Below, piece after piece: positions 56,627-64,000 of a stretch of DNA of 64,000 nucleotides; position 1 is the stretch's first letter; each line of letters starts with the position of its first letter. The position numbers and the translations under genes were made by a program. Location: assembly GCA_029215795.1 (NCBI GenBank), contig JARDYH010000002.1:21197001-21261000 (forward strand), given 5' to 3'. The notes under the pieces were generated by a model. It did not search any database, was not told where the DNA came from, and saw only the letters and a program-made list of their open reading frames with translations. The DNA is from Anniella stebbinsi. Lineage: Eukaryota; Chordata; Lepidosauria; Squamata; Anniellidae.

Positions 56627-57359
56627 CTACAATAAAAAGAAAGGCACTTAATTAAAGCAGGTGGTATAGGTTTGCAATAAACATATTGACTATAATTCAA
56701 TGAGCATCTCTAGATACATGTAGCAAGGCTTTTTCCCCCCACACAGCTGAATAGCAGCTCTCTCTCCCACAAGCTTATGAGACTGTGGCCAGGATCCAAA
56801 GAAACATGCTCTTTGTGAATGATGAGAGGGTTTGGAACTTCAGTTCATGAAACTGCATAGCAGCATAGGGATCTGCTGTCCAATTCTAAAAAGCTTGTAA
56901 AAATTCATCTTAGGCTTGTCTCAACTAGCTCATTAGATTTCAGTCCATGTCATCACTCCATGCATTTTCATGCTTTATTCCCCACATTGCAAAAATACAG
57001 TGATCTAAAATGCTACTTTGAACCCCAGCCATAACATATAAAGCAGCTCAGCTGCTTAAGATAAGGCATATTAACAGCCAAACCAAAACATTACACAAGT
57101 ATTGCATTACGACAGTACTATAAGCAGATAACCAGCACAAATATGTGTGTGTGTGTATAAATATATACTTCCCACCCATTATTGGGAAGTTAAAATGTTA
57201 TCTACTTAATTTGGTATTTGTCTTCCCTTGAAAAGAAATCACTGAAGGGCTACTTATTCTTCGTCTTGAAAGAAAAACAAATTATTTTTAGCTACAAGTA
57301 TACCTATTGATCCAGTTACTTTGATTATTGTTCAGGAACACAATTTTTACTTTTTTGTT

Positions 57360-57700
57360 TCTACCACATTTATCTTGCCCTTCTTTCAAAGAGCTTGGAC
57401 CAGTGTACGTGGTTTCTCAACTTCCCCTCATTTTATCCTCACAATAATCCTATGAAGGATAGGACTACCCCATACCCTATGAGCTTCATAATTGAGCAGG
57501 AATTTGATTCTGGGTTTTCTCAGTCTGACTCAAACATGTGTCCAGTATACTGCACTGGATCTCAAATTCCTTTCAAACTTAGAAGTTTGCATATTGACTT
57601 GTGTTTTTTTTCATTATTTCAGTCATGTTGTGAGCCACCTTTAGTGTCTCATATCATGGCAGAAAGGCAGATAAAAATCAGGAGTGACTGTGTACTGAGC
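57360..57700 (+). mobile_element. L2-like LINE fragment in the LMBRD2 5' intron
   Basis: CCTCATTTTATCCTCACAAT and AATCCTATGAAGGATAGGAC followed by decayed tail. No coding value. Confidence 0.55.
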
Positions 57701-58340
57701 TAATTTCATCCTTCATGTAGTCACCTGTCAAAGCCTATTAAGAAAAATGTATCAATTGCAAATTGCAATTATATAAACAGGACACGGTTTGTTGATTAGA
57801 GGCAGAACTGCTCTGAGAGATGAAGAACTGATCACATATTTTACTCCACAGTTTTTACAACACTTGACAAAGGTGATGGGAAAAAGCTAACCAAGTCAAT
57901 AGCCTTCCACCAAGGGTAGTCTTTAATAATTAAAAAGTATGATTAAAACTAAACTATTCAATTAAAATGTATAGGGAGAGAAGCTTAAGTGATCCTTGTG
58001 TCAAAAAGCAGAAGATATAAAGTGGACTATAGTTCACAAAAGCTTATGCAACAACAAAGCTATTAGCCTTTAAGGTGTCACAAGGCTCTTTATAGTTTTT
58101 GCTACTACACATTAGCACAGCTATTACCCCTTTGGAAACGGTTCAAAGAATTGTAGGATGACGCCTTAAATAAACACTCCATACCTGTAAACTTCCTTTC
58201 GGTAGGTAGTGTCAAAATTATATTTATGCTGATTATTTTATTCCTGTCTGGACTTCCAAGGTGAAATATTAAACTGATACTGTAAATTCCATATGGCCAA
58301 GAAGACAATCCACTTTTGCTTTTTCTCTTGCCATCCTTGT

Positions 58341-58516
58341 TTCCTTCTGTGTTATCTCTTTTCAGATTACAAATTTGAGGGCACAGACTGTTTTGTTTTT
58401 ATTCGTCTGTAAACTGAGATTTGAACCTTTCCTTCTGTGTTATCTCTTTTCAGATTACAAATTTGAGGGCACAGACTGTCTTGTTTTTATTCATCTGTAA
58501 ACTGTGCTTTGAACGT
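58341..58516. repeat. Tandem duplication, 2 x 88 bp
   Basis: Two adjacent copies (58341-58428, 58429-58516) share TTCCTTCTGTGTTATCTC, CAGATTACAAATTTGAGGGC and TTTTTATTC. The unit looks like part of a LINE tail. Confidence 0.9.
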
Positions 58517-59119
58517 TTCTGGTTATAAGTGTTTTAAATAAAGAAATGAATAAATTTCACATCCCTCTCCTGTCCTGCCCCAAGTTTCCTTTTCGGAAGA
58601 TGCATTTTAAGTTCACCTTATTAGGAGTGAAGTATTCAAAAAAGGTGGTGTTGGTGGAAATCTCCGTTGAACATGCCCTTATCACCCACCATCACCACTA
58701 TGTCCTCTTCACACTTTACGCCAGAATCTCTCCTTTTCAGATCCAAGCACATTTATTTATTAAACGTATAAACTGCATTTCATCTACAGGATCCCATTTA
58801 GGGTAATTTTTCCTAATGTACTAGCGCACTACTTGGGGAGAGACAGAGAGAGAGACAGAGAGAGAGAGAGGAGTTTTAGTGGGAGGAACCATTCAAATCT
58901 CACCCCACCCCTAGGATCTGAAGTGGCAGAGGCCAAAATTCTACCCACCTCATTCCACCTAATAGTCCCCCACGCCTCATCTAAGCGGTGGCATCCTGCC
59001 CTGGCAGAGTGGATTGTACCACATCCGAGGATGCGACTTTAAACAACCCATTATGCTATAAATACAACCACCACCCTGCAATTAAAAAAGCAGCGCGCCA
59101 GGGGGGAAAAGGCCTCTAG

Positions 59120-59830
59120 TTTTCTACCTGCGGGGAGCTGTTTGTTTTGTTTTTAAATCGAGGGGAGCCTGCAAAAGCGAAGCCTGCCGCAGCACAACCC
59201 ACTCGGCCATCTCGTTCTGCTGCATGTGTGGACCGGGCCTTGAAGGGAAGCGGGGTGAAGCTGCGGGTTCTACTCCGGCCCCTCGGAACTTACTCAGCAC
59301 TGACGCGGCCAGGCCTCTCCTCGCTCCATCCTGTCTCCGTCTGCCCGTCTCTCACGCCCGCCGCACCTGTCAGCCGGAGCCACTGCAGGGCCCCCGCTTC
59401 CTTCCTTCCTTCCTTCCTTCCCCAAACGACGAGACCCCACCTCCGACTGTTCCCCTCAGCGGGACTCCTTCAGGCGCGGTTCCAAGACTCCCCTCCTCAG
59501 GCCCGGATCTCCACAGGAAAGATTTAAGCCGGCTCCCAGCCGAACCACGGAAGCGTCTGACATTTCCTGCTTCGCCCAATCGCTCGCCGTCGTCACCTCT
59601 TCACGGCCCCTCCTCCTCAGGCGCGTGAGGGAGTATGGGTAAAAAGAAGACAACCAACCCACACGAAGATATATACCAACAAAGATCCCACTCTTCCTTC
59701 ACCACACGGGACTGCAACACCCAGAAGACATTGCGGCATCTGGGTTTTTTTTCTTTTGCGCGTGCGCAGGAATATGGGCAAACGCTCTCCGTGGCACTAC
59801 AACACCCAGAAGCCATTGCAAAAGATTTTG
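59120..59830 (-). promoter_or_regulatory. LMBRD2: CpG-rich promoter and non-coding first exon region of LMBRD2
   Basis: This stretch is GC-rich with many CpGs, unlike its surroundings, and has a CCAAT box at 59576-59580 and a (CTTC)n run at about 59399-59420. On the minus strand, candidate donors GTAAGT (exon edge 59294) and CGCAG|GTAGAA (edge 59128) could splice to the acceptor at 56627. Two ZNF143/Staf-like motifs at 59711-59734 and 59796-59819 lie upstream. The exact start and donor are not settled. Confidence 0.6.
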
Positions 59831-59904
59831 TTTTAATTGTTGTGGCTGTTTATTATTGCTATTGTTTACTATTGACTGTTGCTGAGGCTGTGATCTTACA
59901 TACC

Positions 59905-60028
59905 CGAGGTGCGAGACGTGTGACCTTCCAGATGTTGTTGGATCCCAACTCCCATCATGCCCAGACACCCTGGACAATGGTAAGAGATTATGGGAACTGG
60001 AGTCCAACAACGATATCTCCCCACAACA
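59905..60028. mobile_element. CCCTCCAGATG-type MITE in the LMBRD2-SKP2 interval
   Basis: CCTTCCAGATGTTGTTGGAT pairs with AACATCTGGAGG. The core holds AACTCCCATCATGCCC. Confidence 0.7.
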
Positions 60029-60036
60029 TCTGGAGG

Positions 60037-60356
60037 TAGGGTGACCAGATAAAATCCAGGTCAGGGCTTATGTAACTTTAACAGTTGTAGAGAAAAGGGA
60101 GTTTCAGCCAGTGTCATTTGTATGTAATTAGTTCCTGGTGAAATTCCCTCTTCATCACAACAGTTAAAGTTGCATGCACTATACTAGAGTGACCATATAC
60201 AAAAGAAGGCAGGGCCCCTGCAACTTTAACTGTTGTGATGAAGATGGAATTTCATCAGGAACTAATTGCATACAAATGACACTGGCTGAAATTCCCTTTT
60301 CTCTACAACTGTTAAAGTTACATGAGCCCTGACCTGGATTTTATCTGGTCACCATA
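60037..60356. mobile_element. hAT-like palindromic MITE, family A copy 6
   Basis: 320 bp with variant outer ends (TAGGGTGACCAGATAAAATC and inverse) and the usual core, flanked by the perfect 8-bp duplication TCTGGAGG (60029-60036, 60357-60364). It inserted into the right arm of the MITE at 59905, whose terminal bases are the target. Confidence 0.92.
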
Positions 60357-60629
60357 TCTGGAGGGCCACATGTCCCCCACCTTGATATATACACTTAGCT
60401 TGTAATTCCCACTGTGTTTCATTGATCGTACCCCGCTTTAGGATGATTTTAAAATGAAAAGTGGAAATTATTATTATTATAAAACTCAATGTGAGTTACT
60501 TCTTAGTAGGTATAGAATTTCTCTGTTAATTCTTATTTTAAACTATAGACGATGATAGTTGCTGAAATAAGAATAAGTTTATGTAGCAAGTACATATTCA
60601 TTAAAAATATGCCTTACTGGAGAGAAGGA

Positions 60630-60800
60630 ATGTATATTTATTACATTTCTAACACGTTCTCCGGGCAGATTACAAACAGTTAAAAAAAACCTAAAATGCC
60701 ATAAAACAGTTTAAAAAATAAAATACAATATAATGCAAAACAATCACAGGAATCGATAAAACAGCCTTAATAACGTATATGAGAAATCATCGTTATTAAT
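60630..60800 (-). mobile_element. L2-like LINE tail fragment
   Basis: TATATTTATTACATTTCTAAC then CGGGCAGATTACAAACAG and an AT-rich body. In the LMBRD2-SKP2 interval. Confidence 0.5.
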
Positions 60801-60865
60801 AATATTTATTAACGTTTCTTCAAACCACCAATAAAATTGTTAATAGTAAAAGGAAAATAAATGTA

Positions 60866-60990
60866 GCGTGCGATCCTATGCACATTTAGACAGAGAAAGT
60901 CCCAGTATTCCTTTGCCGGCCATGCGCGCTGGGGAATGCTGGGAGTTGTAGGACTATTTTTCTGTCTCCCATGCATGGGATTGCGACCTG
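60866..60990. mobile_element. Palindromic MITE next to the SKP2 promoter
   Basis: GCGATCCTATGCACATTTAG and ACAGAGAAAGTCC pair with GGACTATTTTTCTGT and CATGCATGGGATTGCG. Its core GGAATGCTGGGAGTTGTAG matches a reversed ZNF143-like motif (60931-60951). Confidence 0.65.
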
Positions 60991-61201
60991 AAGAAACAAA
61001 CTTTCCGCCATAAGGTACTACAATTCCCAAGAGCCATTGCGAGCACGGAGAACGTTATCCCGGGCGGGTCGAGCGCGCGAGCCTCTGTTGTTGATTTTCT
61101 GTTGGGTTTGGTATTGCAAGCAGGCAAGGCGAGACGTGGGAGCCGGAAAGCCGAGGGATCGGGGGCGGCCAGCTCTCGATGCATCATTCCGTTTGAGCGC
61201 C
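60991..61201 (+). promoter_or_regulatory. SKP2: SKP2 promoter and 5' UTR
   Basis: A GC-rich, CpG-rich stretch directly before the SKP2 ATG. The motif at 61017-61040 starts ACTACAATTCCCA and continues to CCATTGC, matching the known ZNF143/Staf-THAP11 promoter element. No TATA box. The start site probably lies at about 61050-61150. Confidence 0.6.
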
Positions 61202-61209
61202 ATGCACAG
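61202..61209 (+). CDS. SKP2: SKP2 coding exon 1 (8 coding bases)
   Basis: ATG CAC AG followed by GTAAAG. A micro-coding segment encoding Met-His and two bases of Arg3. It was chosen because human SKP2 begins MHRKHLQEIP with the same split. Confidence 0.88.
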
Positions 61210-63121
61210 GTAAAGGCGGAGGGGTGCAGAAGGGCAAGGTGGTGCGATGGGAGAGAAATAGCGGGGTGAGCGCATCCCGCCCAAAGCAGACTCTGGCTTG
61301 CGCGCGCACTTGCACGTCCTTGAGTTCTTGCAGTTAAAGGCTGCTGCTTGCAAATCGGTTGCAACAGCCTCGTTGGAAAGCGTTAAGGCTGTAACCCGGG
61401 GTGAAATCGAACATAAATCCAAGCTAGAGTTGACTCATTGAAATGAATGGGGCATGAGTCATGTTGGCTTTTATATGCGCATGCTTCCCTGTTCCAAGTC
61501 GTTTGCGGATTGCCAACTTGTAGGTTTTTTAGATTATTCTCATGCGTTAACACTCCTATTGTTTAAAGGCCTTTCACCTGTGTCTTTTAAATGTAGAAAT
61601 GTTAGACTCTCCAGAGCTGTTACTCTGAGCATTTGCACACATTGCCAGGGGAAACCGTAGCATGTGGGAAATTGGGCAAACTTGTAGCTGTACCGAAGGG
61701 CGGATTCTTATGTGGCTGTGTTATGTGTTTGTGCATGTTTGCCTCCTTTCGCTCTTTCTTAGAGACCAGTTGAAAATGTAAATGTGGCAAGCCAATCAGT
61801 CGGAGCATGAATCGGGAAAATCATTTGTGATTTTGCACGCTGTTGCTGCATTAGGAAATTTTGTGGTGGAATACAAAAAAAATCTGTACTTACACTGAAG
61901 GGTTTAGGTGATCCTTTTTCTGTCTATGCACAATGAAGCTACATACAAAAACAAGATTGTGGAGATGGTGCAAACGAATGCTATTCTCTTCCACATGGAA
62001 GGGAATGGATGAACTCATACATGTAAGTGCGTAAACACAGAGAGAGACTTACTGCCCAGCATGCAGAAGGTCCTGGGTTCAATCTCCAGGCAGGGCTGGA
62101 AAAAACTGCCTGGAGAGCTGCAGCCAATCAGTGTTGACCATATTGGGCTAGATGGAAACATGGTCTGACTCAGTATACTAAGGCAGCTTCCTATGTTCCT
62201 AATTCCATATGATGCTACTTTATCCAGAGTCAGACCATGGGTCCATCTAGCAACCCAATTCACACTACTGCAGCCTTCTCCCGTCGGGTGGCCTCCTGAT
62301 GTGTTGGACCAACTCCCACTACCTCCAGACAGCATGACCAGTGTTCTGGAATGCTGGGAGTTGTAGTTCAAAGCATCTGGAGGTCACCAGGTTGGGGGAA
62401 GGCTGTTCTGCTGCAACGGGCAGCAGGTCTCCAGTCCAAGCCCGTTCCCCGCCCTGCTACATGAGGCCAGGCATTGGACCATCCAGAGTTAAAGCCAGTG
62501 GTCTCTCACAGAGCTATGACCCCTCTTCACCTATTCATGCAGTATTTTCATCCAGCAACTCCTTGCACCCAAGGATTGTTCTTGTTGCAGTTAAGTCTAG
62601 TTGCCAAAGGACAGGAGGGTGAATTTTTCTCTCAAGCCAATATAGCTATTGAATCACCAGCTGAATGTCAACTTGTACTGTATTTATTGAGTGTGTGGTG
62701 GGGAATGAGAAGTTGGTGAGCAGGTTGTCCGAAAGGTTTTTGATAGATTTCAGAAGGTTTATTTACGACTGATTCTGTTGATCTTCTGTCTCAGTTGACA
62801 TGACTGCTAAAGAGCATCCATGGATAGCATATTAAAACAGGGTGGATGTGGGGCTTTCCTCTCTCTGCAGGAGACATCTCCAGGAAATTCCGGATTCAGG
62901 CAGCAATGTCAGCACGAGTTTCGCGTGGGGATGGTATCCCAGCAAGACTTCGGAGCTGCTCTCAGGCATGGGGGTGTCTGTCCTCAAAGATAAGCTAGGC
63001 AATGAGAACACACCCCAAGAGCAGCTGATGTGTGTGGGCCCACCCCTGAAACAGCAGAAAGTGAAGGACACAGAATTTGTGATTGCCCGCAGACCTAGGC
63101 TGCTTCGAGAGACGGCAGCAG
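61202..63121 (+). CDS. SKP2: S-phase kinase-associated protein 2, first two coding exons (partial)
   Basis: Joining ATGCACAG (61202-61209, donor GTAAAG) to 62871-63121 (acceptor ctctctgcag, donor GTAAAG) gives [36 protein letters not shown] and FVIARRPRL, clearly the N-terminus of SKP2. SKP2 is the F-box, leucine-rich-repeat substrate receptor of the SCF ligase that targets p27 for degradation in the nucleus. The window holds residues 1-86; the F-box and repeats lie beyond the right edge. Arg3-x-x-Leu6 keeps the N-terminal D-box used by APC/C-Cdh1, and its Arg codon is split by intron 1. The basic RKRLKS stretch with the human AKT site Ser72 is not conserved here. Confidence 0.95.
61210..62870. 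other. SKP2: SKP2 intron 1
   Basis: The first ~180 bp stay CpG-rich. The middle is unremarkable. The last third holds the SINE/MITE composite at 62052-62526. The intron ends in a good pyrimidine tract. Confidence 0.7.
62052..62526. mobile_element. Two SINE copies tail to tail, one split by a MITE
   Basis: A plus-oriented SINE body (CATGCAGAAGGTCCTGGG to GCAGCTTCCTATGTTCC) at about 62052-62203 meets a minus-oriented copy at about 62212-62526. A CTCCAGA-type MITE (62280-62402) interrupts the latter. Confidence 0.7.
62871..63121 (+). CDS. SKP2: SKP2 coding exon 2
   Basis: 251 nt, pyrimidine-rich acceptor, ending ETAAG at a split Gly codon as in human (FPG|V). It encodes the disordered N-terminal regulatory region. 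Confidence 0.95.
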
Positions 63122-63298
63122 GTAAAGAATAAACCCTGCAAAAACACGTTCAAGATTGCATTCGTGGCTAACTGGAAAGGATAAAGATTAAACAAATACT
63201 GATTTGCTTTCTATTGTAATAGCAGGGTCTAAATTAATTGTGAGAGGAGTTGTTTCATCTGGATGGTTAAAGGAGCAATCCTACGGTCATTAGACACT

Positions 63299-63460
63299 GG
63301 GTGCGTTCGGATGACACTTTAGTCAACGGAATGTGAATAGTCTACGCCACAGATGACTGTTTGCATGCCGCACTTGGGTGACACGGAAGTAGTCATGCGT
63401 GCAGTAGAGTATTCACATTTGTTGATTATTCGTCTCTCTCCCCCCTGCGCCTTCCCCACC
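63299..63460. mobile_element. Fragment of the GTTCGGATGACAC MITE
   Basis: GCGTTCGGATGACACTTTAGTC begins a copy related to 4430-4672 and 27832-28250. It is cut by the L2-like element that follows. Confidence 0.6.
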
Positions 63461-63461
63461 A

Positions 63462-64000
63462 AATAATAATAATAATAATAATAATTATTATTATTATTAA
63501 TTACATTTATATACTGCGCCATAGCCAAAGCTCTCTGGGTGGTTTACAGATATTAAAAGACTGAACATTAAAAGGTCAATATACAAAATTTAAAAACATA
63601 AAACAATTGATATTTAAAACATTTTAAACTTTTAAGTCTGGCCACAAAGTCAGTTAAAACCTTAGCTTAAGCTGTTAAACTGCCAGGGAGAAAAGAAAAG
63701 TTTTGACCTGGCGCTGAAAAGATAACAGTGTTGGTGCCAGGCAGGCCTCATCGGGGAGATCATCCCAAAATTGGGGGCCACCACAGAGAAGGCCCTCTCC
63801 CTTGTTACAGTCCTCCGAGCTTCCCTCGGAGTAGGCACCTGGAGGTGGACCTTTGAGGTTGAGCGTAATGCTGGTGCTGGTTCCTGCTTACCTTATTGGG
63901 GCGCCGCCATCCTGTGGGGAGGAGTATGTGCTGCGGCAATGCTCATGCCAGTGCTCACTGCGGCGGGAAAGGTGACATGGGTGCTGACGCGCCCTTCGCT
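63462..64000 (-). mobile_element. L2-like LINE 3' part, reaching the window edge
   Basis: (AAT)n/(ATT)n, ATACTGCGCCATAGCC, GAAAAGTTTTGACCTGGCGC, CAGGCAGGCCTCATCGGGGA and GGGGGCCACCACAGAGAAGG, the longest copy of this family here. In SKP2 intron 2. Confidence 0.75.

Noticed and set aside
59147..59628. 126- and 134-codon frames in the CpG-rich block
   Set aside because: Composition-driven Pro/Arg/Ser-rich frames in a promoter island, antisense to the expected LMBRD2 first exon.
60931..60951. Reversed ZNF143 motif as an SKP2 promoter element
   Set aside because: It is the core of a palindromic MITE with relatives elsewhere, so it is weaker evidence than the site at 61017; kept only as a note.

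Overview
The window is vertebrate nuclear DNA, most likely from a squamate reptile (lizard or snake). It has long introns, GT-AG splice sites, CR1 and L2-like LINE pieces, a tRNA-derived SINE, many palindromic non-autonomous DNA transposons and many (TG)n or (GATA)n runs. No prokaryotic gene, operon, CRISPR array or intact virus is visible. The species call is inference from repeat content and from how the proteins compare with remembered human orthologues.

Three protein-coding genes can be assembled exon by exon. (1) A complete UGT3A-type UDP-glycosyltransferase lies on the + strand, 11225-25978, with 7 coding exons and 520 residues. (2) A complete LMBRD2 lies on the - strand, from its start codon at 56572 to its stop at 34534, with 17 coding exons and 695 residues, the remembered length of the human protein. 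(3) The 5' end of SKP2 lies on the + strand (coding exon 1 at 61202-61209, exon 2 at 62871-63121) and runs off the right edge before the F-box exon. All joins keep frame and splice phases agree. This is the UGT3A-LMBRD2-SKP2 neighbourhood of human 5p13, but here UGT3A converges on LMBRD2.

Layout: 1-11.2 kb is upstream intergenic DNA rich in transposons, with a weak candidate for a minus-strand promoter near 2.0-2.3 kb. 11.2-26.0 kb is UGT3A; its intron 2 holds a 1-kb GC-rich element and its intron 5 a mosaic of CpG-rich foldback and Helitron-like DNA. 26.0-29.2 kb is intergenic with CR1 pieces and an LTR-like block. 29.6-34.5 kb is downstream of LMBRD2 and may include a long 3' UTR. 34.5-56.6 kb is the LMBRD2 coding body. 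56.6-61.2 kb holds its 5' intron, a CpG-rich promoter and the divergent interval shared with SKP2, which transposons have widened. 61.2-64 kb is SKP2 with its first two introns.

The genes do not form a pathway: UGT3A is an ER-lumen sugar transferase, LMBRD2 a multi-pass membrane protein, and SKP2 the substrate receptor of an SCF ubiquitin ligase. Only LMBRD2 and SKP2 look physically linked, through a divergent promoter region. The most notable sequence features are two hAT-like MITE families with 8-bp target duplications, a GC-AG intron in LMBRD2, a duplicated splice-acceptor region, long hairpins near splice sites, and an inverted pair of ~620-bp repeats around UGT3A exons 1-3.
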